The position numbers and the translations under genes are program-made. A stretch of 64,000 nucleotides of DNA from Tragulus kanchil (taxonomy: Eukaryota; Chordata; Mammalia; Artiodactyla; Tragulidae): the NCBI GenBank assembly GCA_022376925.1, contig JAIOJX010000032.1, positions 98,820,794 through 98,884,793 on the forward strand. The letters run 5' to 3'. Position 1 is the stretch's first letter; every line of letters starts with the position of its first letter. This document shows, piece after piece, positions 11,716 to 22,540 of this stretch. The notes below the pieces were generated by a model. It saw only the letters and a program-made list of their open reading frames with translations, made no database searches and was not told the DNA's origin.

Positions 11716-12064
11716 CTCTGTATTAATTTTCTAGCACTGCCTTAGCAAAGCACTATAGATTAGATGCCTTCAACGATATAAATTTATTTTTTAACAGGTC
11801 TGAAAGCTAGAAATCCAAGATCAGGGTGTTGGAAGGATTGGTTTCTTCTGAGAGCCTTCCCGCCTTGGCTTGTAGATGGCGTCTTTTCCATGTGTCTTCA
11901 TTGTGTATGTCTGTATCCAAATATCCCATTTTTATAAACATACTAGTCATATTGGATTAGGGTGCACCCTAGCCATCTCAGTTTAATTTAATTGCTTCTT
12001 TAAAGACTCAGTCTCCATATATAGATACCTTCTGAATTACTAGAGGTAAGACTTCCACATTTGG
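11716..12064 (+). mobile_element. Old LTR-like mammal-wide repeat, left part
   Basis: Ordered motifs TATAAATTTATTTTTTAACA, AGAAATCCAAGATCAGGGTG, CTTGGCTTGTAGATGGCGTC and ATATTGGATTAGGGTGCACC match a common old mammalian repeat, probably an LTR. I am not sure of the family name. It is interrupted by a SINE and resumes at 12419-12470. Confidence 0.5.
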
Positions 12065-12069
12065 ATTCT

Positions 12070-12418
12070 TTTTTTCATGTTTTTTTTTTTGTGTGTGTGT
12101 GTTGGGGTGGAGAGGGTTGGGGTGGGAGGGGGGAGGGTTGGGGAAGGAGGGGAGTGGGTGGGACACCTCTTTTGGTCTTTCATTTATCATCTTTCATCCA
12201 TCTTTGTTCTTTGGCCTGTGTGGGCCTCCCATTGCAGTGGCCTCTGTTGTCGCAGAGCACCAGCTCTGGGCGCATGCACTCCAGAGCTCCGGCTCGGTAA
12301 TTGGACACATGGGTCCAGCCGCTCCACAGCACGTGGGATCTTCCCAGGCCAGGGATGGAAGTGGCGCCCCTTGCACTGCAAGGCGGTGTCCTTACCCACT
12401 GGACCACCAAGCAAACCC
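12070..12418 (-). mobile_element. CHR-type SINE, antisense, nested
   Basis: T-rich and GGGT-rich low-complexity start (the reversed tail), then the same body as at 9149-9452, ending at the reversed tRNA-like head (CACTGGACCACCAAGCAAAC). The flanks CCACATTTGGA (left) and CCACATATGGA (right) look like a target duplication with one mismatch, the C/CACAT overlapping the element edge. Frames of up to 148 codons here are repeat-derived. Confidence 0.8.
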
Positions 12419-12470
12419 CACATATGGAGTTTTATGGAACTCAGCTTAGCTCATAATACCATCTGGTTGA
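12419..12470 (+). mobile_element. Old LTR-like repeat, right part
   Basis: ATGGAGTTTTATGGAACTCA then TTAGCTCATAATACC continues the element of 11716-12064, in the same orientation and order. Confidence 0.45.
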
Positions 12471-12479
12471 GTTTGGCCA

Positions 12480-12955
12480 ATGAGGAGTATCAGCAAGACA
12501 TTGGGGTGGAGAGGAGTGAATAGGAATATTTATTCTCTAGTTGTTGCCCTTTAGTGTCACTAAGGACAAACATGGCAGATCCTGCCTGGAAGCCCTCTCC
12601 TCACAGGCCCCCTGCTCTCTCTCCAGGTTCAGGTGGCCATTCTATCTCCTGCTCCTTCAGAGCAAAGATATGATAGAGCTGGTATTACTATCCCCATGAT
12701 TTCCCTTTACACCTTTATAAACAGGCCTTTTATTAAATTCTCCTCTAGTTGCTCAATTTGAGTGTGTCATCTCCTCATTTCCACCTGAAGCTCTGACTGA
12801 GGGGTGAGGGAGGTGAGGGAGGGCTCAGGGAGGAAGGACATAATGCTAATTGGTTATGATGAACTTGGCTCATGAATAAGGCTTCCTCTGTGTACTCCCA
12901 TAGACCTGATTTCTCACTGTTATTATGCGACATCCTCTACTGCTTGCTCTGCCCA
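12480..12955. other. Unique non-coding stretch
   Basis: No gene or clear repeat. A short GAGGTGAGGG purine-rich patch lies near 12800-12835. Confidence 0.5.
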
Positions 12956-12959
12956 CTTA

Positions 12960-13130
12960 AATCGGAGGCAGCATGGAGCAGTGGAAGGAGCAGATGAGTT
13001 TGAGTAGCAGGTGTCTAGACTGAAAGGTGGCTCCCTCACCTCGGTGGTATGATAGTGGGCAGGTCCCTTTATGTCTCTGATCCTTCCATTTCCAGAAACG
13101 TAAATGATAATAAAAGCCTCAAACATTTTG
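12960..13130 (+). mobile_element. MIR SINE relic
   Basis: GCAGCATGGAGCAGTGGAAG through GGGCAGGTCCCTTTATGTC to TAAATGATAATAAAAGCCTC fits a nearly full MIR. Confidence 0.6.
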
Positions 13131-13479
13131 TTGTGAAGGCTTGATTATATTACATTAAATGAGAGAGCAAATGTTCAATTAATGTTTCATCTTCTTAATG
13201 GAAAGAATCCTCAGTATAACTTCATTTCGGAAACACCTGTGGAATCCTAACTGGGCAGGGACAATAAGGAAAGAGAGCCAGAGTCGGTGAGGGGCAAGAT
13301 GGGTCACACACAGGGCCCTGGCTGGGTGGCTTTCCACTCTTCTCTGTCCCCCGCCCTGTTTCCCCATCTATAGGACAGAGCCAGCAGCAGAATGTCTCCC
13401 CTCCCATGAGGGCTGTTGGGGTGCAGACATGACTCTCTCTCTAGCTTCATCTGGTGCCTCCCTCCACCCCCGCTGAAGA

Positions 13480-13840
13480 CCACACTGGCTCTTACAGTTC
13501 CTTCCAGGCTTCATGCTCCTCTTTGCCTGGAGGCCTCTACTTTCATCTTCCTTATGCCTGGGAGACCCATATCTCTCACAACCTAATGATCTCTGCCTAT
13601 CTTGTGGAACTCATTGCCAATAGTTTCTCTCCGGGAAATCTCCCAGACCCTCTTCTCCTTCCCCACAAAAATCAGCTCTCCATTATGTGTTCTCAGACCT
13701 CCTAGAACATATCCTCCATCTCCTTATTAGTCAAATGGATGTTTTATCTGTGTTTCCCATCATGGAGAATCTCCATGAGGGCAGGGATGGTGTCTTTCTT
13801 CTGCCATCCATGGTAACTGAGTAGAGCAGACCATCTGGAT
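13480..13840 (+). mobile_element. L2 LINE 3' relic, copy 1
   Basis: A pyrimidine-rich stretch ending in CATGAGGGCAGGGATGGTGT at about 13775 resembles the L2 3' region, where a GAGGGCAGGGACTGTGTCT phrase is typical. Duplicated at 14593-14953. Confidence 0.5.
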
Positions 13841-13854
13841 GTCTGTTAAGCTCC

Positions 13855-13990
13855 ATCATTTGCAAGCTGTGTGGACATGTTACTCTCTGTGCCTCAGTTT
13901 CCTCATTTGCAAAATGGGATATCAATAGTGCCTACTTCACAGGGTCATTGTGTATATTAAATGTGTTTCTAAATGTAAATGTTCACTACA
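13855..13990 (+). mobile_element. MIR SINE relic, copy 1
   Basis: CTGTGCCTCAGTTTCCTCAT then TTGCAAAATGGGATATCAAT is the MIR core. Present three times because duplications 5 and 6 overlap. Confidence 0.8.
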
Positions 13991-14592
13991 GGGCCTGCCA
14001 CATAAATGTTAGCAGTTGCTGCTGAATTCTCAGCTGGTCATACCCAAATATCTGTAGAATGAGAAAAGGATAATAGGGAATTGGGGACAAGGCTACAGTG
14101 GGCATGCCTTCTCCCTTTGGGGTGGTCTCTGTGGTTTGGCAGATAACCTCAGGTTTGCAGGACGAGGGCTCCTTGGCAACACTCTTCTGCCTGGGGAGGT
14201 GACCGTGGAGATCGCAGATTATATAAAAGCCTCAAACATTTTGTTGTGAAGGCTTGATTATATTACATTAAATGAGAGAGCAAATGTTCAATTAATGTTT
14301 CATCTTCTTAATGGAAAGAATCCTCAGTATAACTTCATTTCGGAAACACCTGTGGAATCCTAACTGGGCAGGGACAATAAGGAAAGAGAGCCAGAGTCGG
14401 TGAGGGGCAAGATGGGTCACACACAGGGCCCTGGCTGGGTGGCTTTCCACTCTTCTCTGTCCCCCGCCCTGTTTCCCCATCTATAGGACAGAGCCAGCAG
14501 CAGAATGTCTCCCCTCCCATGAGGGCTGTTGGGGTGCAGACATGACTCTCTCTCTAGCTTCATCTGGTGCCTCCCTCCACCCCCGCTGAAGA

Positions 14593-14953
14593 CCACACTG
14601 GCTCTTACAGTTCCTTCCAGGCTTCATGCTCCTCTTTGCCTGGAGGCCTCTACTTTCATCTTCCTTATGCCTGGGAGACCCATATCTCTCACAACCTAAT
14701 GATCTCTGCCTATCTTGTGGAACTCATTGCCAATAGTTTCTCTCCGGGAAATCTCCCAGACCCTCTTCTCCTTCCCCACAAAAATCAGCTCTCCATTATG
14801 TGTTCTCAGACCTCCTAGAACATATCCTCCATCTCCTTATTAGTCAAATGGATGTTTTATCTGTGTTTCCCATCATGGAGAAGCTCCATGAGGGCAGGGA
14901 TGGTGTCTTTCTTCTGCCATCCATGGTAACTGAGTAGAGCAGACCATCTGGAT
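14593..14953 (+). mobile_element. L2 LINE 3' relic, copy 2
   Basis: Copy of 13480-13840 with one substitution. Confidence 0.5.
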
Positions 14954-14967
14954 GTCTGTTAAGCTCC

Positions 14968-15103
14968 ATCATTTGCAAGCTGTGTGGACATGTTACTCTC
15001 TGTGCCTCAGTTTCCTCATTTGCAAAATGGGATATCAATAGTGCCTACTTCACAGGGTCATTGTGTATATTAAATGTGTTTCTAAATGTAAATGTTCACT
15101 ACA
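14968..15103 (+). mobile_element. MIR SINE relic, copy 2
   Basis: Identical copy of 13855-13990. Confidence 0.8.
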
Positions 15104-17094
15104 GGGCCTGCCACATAAATGTTAGCAGTTGCTGCTGAATTCTCAGCTGGTCATACCCAAATATCTGTAGAATGAGAAAAGGATAATAGGGAATTGGGGA
15201 CAAGGCTACAGTGGGCATGCCTTCTCCCTTTGGGGTGGTCTCTGTGGTTTGGCAGATAACCTCAGGTTTGCAGGACGAGGGCTCCTTGGCAACACTCTTC
15301 TGCCTGGGGAGGTGACCGTGACCATCCCATAAACAATGAGATCGCAGATGTAAGTAGCCTGGCTTGTACCTCCTACTAGGATTTTGGGTAAGCTGTTAGG
15401 AGACTAGGCAGTTAACCTGGTGTTGAATGCAGTGCTAGACATCTCCACATCTGGTACAAGGAGGCCTTGAAGAGAAGGTAGCAGAGATGGGGATTAGCCT
15501 TCAAGAGTTAGGTAGCTTGGGGAATGTTTGGGTACCACAGATTCTTTGTTTTTACTCTCATGTAGGGACTAGAAATCAGGCATCCTGGTTTCTGGGTGTA
15601 TATCCTGGCGGAAGTTGCTCAACCATCTCAATTTGCAGTTTCCGCGTTCATTAAGTATGGACAATAACACAGTATCACTGTCTTATTGATTACTTTTATC
15701 CAGGGTCAAGTGACCTCATTGACAGATGTGTAAATAAGTACGTAAGCGTGCACACACATGTGCATACACATTCTCACAAGACAGCTGAAATAACTATCAC
15801 AAAGCACATGTGTTAAAACCCATCTTCATTATTTCGAGAAATCTTGAAGACTGCTATATTATGATAAATTTATGCCTATTTTACAAATAATTACAATAAT
15901 CCTGATTATCTGGTTTCTTGGTCTGAAACAAATTAGAAGTTGATAGGTATGACAGACCAAAAAGATTCAATAGAAAAAGGATGATACTGCCATAAACATG
16001 GACACTGGTCACATAGAAGTGACATTAATTTTAAGATTCCATAAAGGGAATACTTTGCTCTGTGCCTCAGTTTCCTCATTTGCAAAATGGGATATCAATA
16101 GTGCCTACTTCACAGGGTCATTGTGTATATTAAATGTGTTTCTAAATGTAAATGTTCACTACAGGGCCTGCCACATAAATGTTAGCAGTTGCTGCTGAAT
16201 TCTCAGCTGGTCATACCCAAATATCTGTAGAATGAGAAAAGGATAATAGGGAATTGGGGACAAGGCTACAGTGGGCATGCCTTCTCCCTTTGGGGTGGTC
16301 TCTGTGGTTTGGCAGATAACCTCAGGTTTGCAGGACGAGGGCTCCTTGGCAACACTCTTCTGCCTGGGGAGGTGACCGTGACCATCCCATAAACAATGAG
16401 ATCGCAGATGTAAGTAGCCTGGCTTGTACCTCCTACTAGGATTTTGGGTAAGCTGTTAGGAGACTAGGCAGTTAACCTGGTGTTGAATGCAGTGCTAGAC
16501 ATCTCCACATCTGGTACAAGGAGGCCTTGAAGAGAAGGTAGCAGAGATGGGGATTAGCCTTCAAGAGTTAGGTAGCTTGGGGAATGTTTGGGTACCACAG
16601 ATTCTTTGTTTTTACTCTCATGTAGGGACTAGAAATCAGGCATCCTGGTTTCTGGGTGTATATCCTGGCGGAAGTTGCTCAACCATCTCAATTTGCAGTT
16701 TCCGCGTTCATTAAGTATGGACAATAACACAGTATCACTGTCTTATTGATTACTTTTATCCAGGGTCAAGTGACCTCATTGACAGATGTGTAAATAAGTA
16801 CGTAAGCGTGCACACACATGTGCATACACATTCTCACAAGACAGCTGAAATAACTATCACAAAGCACATGTGTTAAAACCCATCTTCATTATTTCGAGAA
16901 ATCTTGAAGACTGCTATATTATGATAAATTTATGCCTATTTTACAAATAATTACAATAATCCTGATTATCTGGTTTCTTGGTCTGAAACAAATTAGAAGT
17001 TGATAGGTATGACAGACCAAAAAGATTCAATAGAAAAAGGATGATACTGCCATAAACATGGACACTGGTCACATAGAAGTGACATTAATTTTTA
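14997..17094 (+). repeat. Direct duplication 6 (offset 1060)
   Basis: Copy 1 is 14997-16034 and copy 2 is 16057-17094. About 22 bp between them (16035-16056) match neither flank cleanly. Copy 1 begins inside the second copy of duplication 5, so 13885-14200 exists three times (13888, 15001 and 16061 mark the same base). Confidence 0.95.
16056..16163 (+). mobile_element. MIR SINE relic, copy 3
   Basis: Third copy of the MIR core at 13888. The upstream part is missing because copy 2 of duplication 6 starts within it. Confidence 0.8.
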
Positions 17095-17581
17095 AATCCT
17101 GGTAGTTTGGGGCCATTATCTTTAAGGGCAAATACGCTTCAAAAACTCGTTGATGCTATCAGTTTTTTAAAGCAATAGCATTTTAAAACCTGAAGCACTC
17201 AAATGATGCTCTGTCCCAAAGCCCTTATTTTCTGGTGAGAAATTTAAGGTAATAAAAGCATAAAACTAGCCTGCAGCGGAGTCAGGGTAACAGCTGCTAG
17301 TCCCCTGTTCTTCTAACTGTATTAGCGTGCTCCTTCTTTCATTGGTCCCCACATGCACAGTTAGCTCCATGAAATGCCCAGGTCTCTCCTGGACTTATTG
17401 GAAAAGACTGTGATGCCTCTACAGGACACAGAGCCTCTGACCTCCAGGGACATAGACACTGTCAGAAATGTTTGTCCGCATGAATGTAACTGCTAAATTA
17501 TTAACAGAGTTTTAGGCATTTTTAGATATGATAATCGGTCCCTTCAGGCTCAACTTCTGCTTCGTATATGCTAAGGACATT
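17095..17581. other. Unique non-coding stretch
   Basis: No gene or repeat recognised. It leads up to the target site of the solo LTR. Confidence 0.5.
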
Positions 17582-17585
17582 GAGA

Positions 17586-18005
17586 TGGTCAGGACTGTTG
17601 GGCAGAAACACCAAATGTTAGGTTTGGGGAGGAAAGCAGGAGACGGCTGGGCTGCTAGGACAAACCAGGTTTATTCAGGAGAACAACCAGGCTGCCCCTA
17701 AAGGAGAGAACAGCATCACTGGGTTTTACAGCAGAGGTTATATACATGATCCGGGCGGGAAAAGCTAGGGCATGAAAAATTCTTCGTAGGTCATGTGGCA
17801 TTATTTCAGGAAGGAAGTCTTCTCAGAATCAGGAGCCTGGTCATGGTGCCTCAGCAGGGTGTACGCCAATGGCTCGGTTCTTTTCTGACCTTGCAGAGGC
17901 GCACAGTTCTGCAAGAGGGGATGGTACCTCAGCAGGGGTATAGGACCTTAACAGGAGCATGCAAGTTTTGAAAGGGTCATGGGGGGCCCCCTGGCAGTCC
18001 TGACA
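17586..18005 (-). mobile_element. Solo LTR of an endogenous retrovirus
   Basis: A 420-bp element bounded by imperfect inverted ends (TGGTCAGGACTG at 17586, CAGTCCTGACA ending 18005), starting TG and ending CA, and flanked by a perfect 4-bp target duplication GAGA at 17582-17585 and 18006-18009. On the minus strand it has a TATA-like GTATATAA (17739-17746) followed 64-69 bases downstream by an AATAAA polyadenylation signal (17670-17675), the order expected of an LTR. No internal retroviral genes or second LTR are seen, so it is a recombined solo LTR. A 4-bp duplication suits a gammaretrovirus-like (class I) element; the class is inferred. Confidence 0.85.
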
Positions 18006-18239
18006 GAGATCACCAGGACATTTTTCTTGTGACCAGACTCACAACCATAAGAGTTAAGAGTGGGATATTTTAAAATATGAATCAGGAATACTTTGGCAAG
18101 TACTTACCTTGTGTCTAGCACTGTTATGGAAATTTAGGCAATCAGGGAAAAGAAAAAGGACTGATATGATTCCAGCTATGCAGGAAAGTATAATAACCCC
18201 AGAAAAAATGGTGGGCCAAGCTCACTGCAGAGAGATACT

Positions 18240-18430
18240 GAACCTGGACTTGGAAATCTGCACTGGTTGGAAACCTGGCTTTCCTGTGACCTATGAACAC
18301 ACATCTAACCTGTGTGCTTTTCTGCAAAATGGGGGTAATAATAATACCTACCTCTTAAGAGCACTGTAAGGATTAAAGAATTTAATGTACTTAGAACATT
18401 TCCTAAAACATAGTAAACAATAAATGTTAG
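18240..18430 (+). mobile_element. MIR SINE relic
   Basis: CACACATCTAACCTGTGTGC, a TTTTCTGCAAAATGGGGGTA segment and AACAATAAATGTTAGC at the end give nearly full MIR order. Confidence 0.7.
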
Positions 18431-18434
18431 CATC

Positions 18435-18690
18435 AGAGTTTCTACTTGGATAAGAGATTGAATGTACATAGAGTTTATACAGTCACACCATCAGGCATCC
18501 ACAGAGCACGTACTCTGTGCCAATGTCCTGAGACAGTTTGCTGAGCAGGAGAGGGCAGACTCCAGCCCTGGGCCCAATCTCACTCAGGGCCTATTTCTGT
18601 AGATAGAGTTCTCCTGGCAGAGTTAAGCAATTGTATCGCCGTCAGTGTGACTCCCAAAGTCTGAAATAATTACTACATGACTCTCTATAG
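18435..18690. other. Unique stretch with an L2-like patch
   Basis: CACGTACTCTGTGCCAATGT near 18507 resembles the L2-type phrase. Nothing else is recognised. Confidence 0.35.
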
Positions 18691-18820
18691 AAAAAGTGTG
18701 CCAAGCCTTAGTGTAGAGACTTCTTACTCTTGGTATGGTCCCTGGACCTTAGCATCAGCATCAGCTGGGGTCAACCAGTGCAAATTCGCTATGCACAGTG
18801 GGGCCAAACCAACTGAAACT
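18690..18820. mobile_element. MER5A-like hAT relic
   Basis: GGTATGGTCCCTGGACCTTA followed by GCATCAGCATCAGCTGGGG resembles the MER5A non-autonomous hAT element; CCAACTGAAACTCTGGAC may continue it. Confidence 0.5.
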
Positions 18821-18821
18821 C

Positions 18822-19250
18822 TGGACTCTGAAGCAGAGAAAGGTTTATCGCAGGGTCATGCAAAGAGACAGGTGGATTGTGTGCTCAGATAACCTGAACT
18901 TCCCTGATGTTTTATTTCAGCAAAGCATTTTCAAAGGCAAGGGAAAGGGAGGGGTTTGGTTGGTTGGTGCAAATTTCTTGGTGTTAGAAGTCTCAGTTCT
19001 TGCAGTTGACCATGTGGGTCGGGTCACAGTATTACTATAAACCTCCAAAAAATGCAAATATTAGTCTCTGTTCTGCAACGTTTTGTCTCCATGTGAATGG
19101 AAAAGGGTTACACTCTTAAAGGTCAGAGACTTGCGAATAGGCAATCCTGTATATTTCAGGCTATAGGCAAGGTTCTTAACTCAAAGCAAAAGCAATAGAA
19201 TACAAAGGGTAAAGTAAAAGAAACAGATCTACGGGGAAGTCAGATTTGTT
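18822..19250 (-). mobile_element. Possible LTR fragment, antisense
   Basis: GAAGCAGAGAAAGGTTTATC at about 18832 is, on the minus strand, a GATAAACC polyadenylation-like stretch followed by a TTTCTCTGCTTC end typical of ruminant retroviral LTRs. The flanks on both sides look MER5A-like, which would suit an insertion. No target duplication or clear ends were found, so this is tentative. Confidence 0.3.
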
Positions 19251-19256
19251 CTTTCC

Positions 19257-19405
19257 TATCATAATAGAAATGTAGAATCTGGGTTCCCACCCCAGACCTT
19301 CTGAGTGGGAATCTGCATTTTAAAGCGGAGCTCTTTAAAATCTGCATTTCAACCACAGAGCTCTTTAAATACACAGTCAAATTTAACAAGCACTGCTCTA
19401 GGGGA
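19257..19405. mobile_element. MER5A-like relic, copy 1
   Basis: CCCACCCCAGACCTTCTGAG then TGGGAATCTGCATTTTAAAG and an ACAAGCACTGCTCTAG end resemble MER5A-type elements. Duplicated at 20345-20493. Confidence 0.45.
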
Positions 19406-20344
19406 AGACACTTGAAGAACTTCCCACCTGGTGAATAGCAGTCAAAAACAATAGGCATGGTGAGGCACAGTGGAAAAGCTTTATGACAATGACAGGTATA
19501 AAGAACCATTTATTTAGTCCTAGTGATGGTTAAAAGGAAGATACTACTTTTAACCTCAGTTGAAAAAACCCAGACAGTCTACATGACTTGAACCCAGGCT
19601 TCCAGTTAATGAATGACTGAGCTTGAGTTTGAATTCTGGTTTCCCACACTGCTAACCATTTGCTCATCATCCTCATTTGCTCTGTTTTCTACAAGTTCAA
19701 GTGATGCAATAAAGAGAGTAAGGAGGGATTTCGCAGAGAAATCTTACAGAGTTGGCACGGTGCCTGCGTCAGTCTGTGTCCAATCAGGGGAACAAAATCC
19801 ATTCAGAGAATGCAAAACAGAGGGAATTTATGTCAGAGACTTGGTTACATTGCGATAGAGAAGCTGGAAAGCCATCCGGAGATTGGGAGGTGTTCTATGA
19901 TTAGCCACGGCAGGAAGCTGCTGCCCCTGTGAGTCTGGAGGGACAAAGCAACTGGATGATGTCACTGCAAAGAAAGGTGGATTGTGTGCTCAGATAACCT
20001 GAACTGCAGCAAAGCATTTTCAAAGGCAAGGGAAAGGGAGGGTTTGGTTGGTTGGTGCAAATTTCTTGGTGTTAGAAGTCTCAGTTCTTGCAGTTGACCA
20101 TGTGGGTCGGGTCACAGTATTACTATAAACCTCCAAAAAATGCAAATATTAGTCTCTGTTCTGCAACGTTTTGTCTCCATGTGAATGGAAAAGGGTTACA
20201 CTCTTAAAGGTCAGAGACTTGCGAATAGGCAATCCTGTATATTTCAGGCTATAGGCAAGGTTCTTAACTCAAAGCAAAAGCAATAGAATACAAAGGGTAA
20301 AGTAAAAGAAACAGATCTACGGGGAAGTCAGATTTGTTCTTTCC

Positions 20345-20493
20345 TATCATAATAGAAATGTAGAATCTGGGTTCCCACCCCAGACCTTCTGAGTGGGAAT
20401 CTGCATTTTAAAGCGGAGCTCTTTAAAATCTGCATTTCAACCACAGAGCTCTTTAAATACACAGTCAAATTTAACAAGCACTGCTCTAGGGGA
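20345..20493. mobile_element. MER5A-like relic, copy 2
   Basis: Identical copy of 19257-19405. Confidence 0.45.
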
Positions 20494-20945
20494 AGACACT
20501 TGAAGAACTTCCCACCTGGTGAATAGCAGTCAAAAACAATAGGCATGGTGAGGCACAGTGGAAAAGCTTTATGACAATGACAGGTATAAAGAACCATTTA
20601 TTTAGTCCTAGTGATGGTTAAAAGGAAGATACTACTTTTAACCTCAGTTGAAAAAACCCAGACAGTCTACATGACTTGAACCCAGGCTTCCAGTTAATGA
20701 ATGACTGAGCTTGAGTTTGAATTCTGGTTTCCCACACTGCTAACCATTTGCTCATCATCCTCATTTGCTCTGTTTTCTACAAGTTCAAGTGATGCAATAA
20801 AGAGAGTAAGGAGGGATTTCGCAGAGAAATCTTACAGAGTTGGCACGGTGCCTGCGTCAGTCAGTGTCCAATCAGGGGAACAAAATCCATTCAGAGAATG
20901 CAAAACAGAGGGAATTTATGTCAGAGACTTGGTTACATTGCGATA

Positions 20946-21400
20946 GAGAAGCTGGAAAGCCATCCGGAGATTGGGAGGTGTTCTATGATTAGCCACGGCA
21001 GGAAGCTGCTGCCCCTGTGAGTCTGGAGGGACAAAGCAACTGGATGATGTCACTGCAGTCGGGCAGCCAAAGTCACCAGGGAGCAACTGAACCCTGGTGG
21101 GCCTCTCCAGTAGGGTGTCTGGCCACAGGGACAGGGAACTGCTGGCAATGCCACTCAAAGCAAAGCCCAAGGGGAGTAAGGACCATCTCTCTCTCAACCT
21201 CTGTTTCTCCACTAGCTAATAGCCAGCTAAAGTAGGAGCCTAGAAAATACGGCCTGCAGGGATCAGGATTCTGCAGTAGAGAACAGAGCAAGCAAAGGGC
21301 AAACAATGGATACAGGCGCAAAAGGACCCCTGGAGGACCTGCTGGTGCCCCATAATCTCCTCCCAGTGCCAGCATAAGGCCCAAGTACTGTCATAGTCTC
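20946..21400. other. Non-coding stretch, possibly an old repeat
   Basis: The text from about 20860 to 21350 (for example CTGATGATGTCACTGCAG-like and GGAACTGCTGGCAATGCC) has the feel of a mammalian interspersed repeat, but I cannot name the family. No gene is supported. Confidence 0.3.
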
Positions 21401-21403
21401 CAG

Positions 21404-21612
21404 AGTTCCCTCTGGAGTCTCAGTGGTAAAGTACTCACCTCTAGTGCACGAGACACAGGTTCAATCTCTGGATTGGGAAGATCCCCTGGAGAAGGAAATG
21501 GCAACCTACTCCAGTATTCTTGCCAGGAGAATCTCATGGACAGAGGAGCTTAGTGGGCTGTAGTCCATGGGATTGCAAAGAGTTGGACACAGCTTAGCAA
21601 CTAAACGACAAC
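21404..21612 (+). mobile_element. Bov-tA SINE, copy 1
   Basis: tRNA-like head (GTTCCCTCTGGAGTCTCAGT), box B AGGTTCAATCTCTGG, then the Bov-A body (GGCAACCTACTCCAGTATTC) to the GTTGGACACAG-type end. This family is ruminant-specific. Confidence 0.9.
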
Positions 21613-22004
21613 CAAAGTCTCAGGCAGTCTCTCAGAACTCTTTTTATATTCCATATTGCTGTTCTTGGGCATTGTCACTCATTTTCACAAGAACCTCCCC
21701 CACCCCCCCCGGATGCATCCTTTATTTAAACTGTCATGTTCCCCAATCTCTTCTGCCCTAGTCACTGTCTTTCAACTTTCCTTATTACACACTCTGCTGC
21801 CTTTGAGTCAGTATCATCATACACCCATGCCAAGTAACTAGGTTCACTGCTTTGGGGCTCCGTTTGTCTAAGACCTAGAACAGAACCTCTTGAATGGGGT
21901 CTTGAGTGATGATGAGCAGAGGTTTTCAGGCAGAAGAGGGTGATCTGGTGTTCCCAGGGAAATGAGATACCCGGAAAAGGAAAGCAAATAAAGCTCAAGG
22001 CCAT

Positions 22005-22100
22005 GGGACTTCTGCAGTGGTCCAGTGGTCAAGACTGCATACTTCCAATGCAGGGGATGTGGAAACTAGATTCCACATACTAACAAAACAAAACAAAAAC
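22005..22100 (+). mobile_element. Short CHR-type SINE, copy 1
   Basis: GGGACTTCTGCAGTGGTCCA head, ATGCAGGGGATGTGGAAAC centre and an AACAAAACAAAACAAAAACC tail. Duplicated at 23118-23213. Confidence 0.8.
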
Positions 22101-22103
22101 CAA

Positions 22104-22302
22104 CAGAGAGAGTAAAAAATGCTTGCCAGGGACTGGGGTGAGCAGGTAATGGAGAGTTATTGCTTAATAGTTACAGTTTCTCTATGGAGTGATGGAAAAG
22201 AGTTGGAAACAGTGGTGATGGTTGTCCAACAGTGTGAATGTAATGCCACCAAATTATACACTTAAACATGGTCAAAACGACATTAAATATAATAATAATA
22301 AA
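22104..22302 (+). mobile_element. L1M 3' UTR fragment, copy 1
   Basis: GCTTGCCAGGGACTGGGGTG, then GTGATGGTTGTCCAACAGTG and CACCAAATTATACACTTAAA are the L1M 3' phrases. Copies at 23217-23416 and 24376-24546. Confidence 0.8.
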
Positions 22303-22540
22303 AAGTTCAAGGTTTAACGGAGAGTTTGTACACGACCCTGAAATATTTCGATGGGATGAGACATATAATTGTGTTTAATTGTATTTGTGTTATGCAAACT
22401 TCACCCTAGCTGGAAAATGGCGTTGGATTAGAAGAAATCAAATTGAGAGTAGAGATCCCCTTTAAAAACTTGTTGCAGGACGGGAGGTTAAAGGGTAATA
22501 TTGCCTGGTCTATGGCCCAAGTACTGTCATAGTCTCCAGA

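Larger units (their letters stand above)
13110..15350 (+). repeat. Direct duplication 5 (offset 1113, then 1130)
   Basis: Copy 1 is 13110-14220 and copy 2 is 14223-15350. Copy 1 lacks 17 bp (15311-15327 in copy 2) just before its end. The third copy, in duplication 6, also has these 17 bp, so the loss belongs to copy 1. One interior substitution, T versus G, lies near 13768/14881. Confidence 0.95.
18866..21057 (+). repeat. Direct duplication 7 (offset 1105, then 1088)
   Basis: Copy 1 is 18866-19967 and copy 2 is about 19968-21057. Copy 2 loses 17 bp near its very start (after 19999) and one G soon after. The interior is otherwise identical except a T/A difference near 19775/20863. Confidence 0.95.

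Noticed and set aside
12077..12523. 148-codon open frame as a gene
   Set aside because: It runs through the antisense CHR SINE and its G-rich tail; three frames and both strands are open there, as expected of low-complexity and SINE sequence.
17586..18005. Intact endogenous provirus
   Set aside because: Only one LTR is present, flanked directly by its target duplication; there is no internal coding region.
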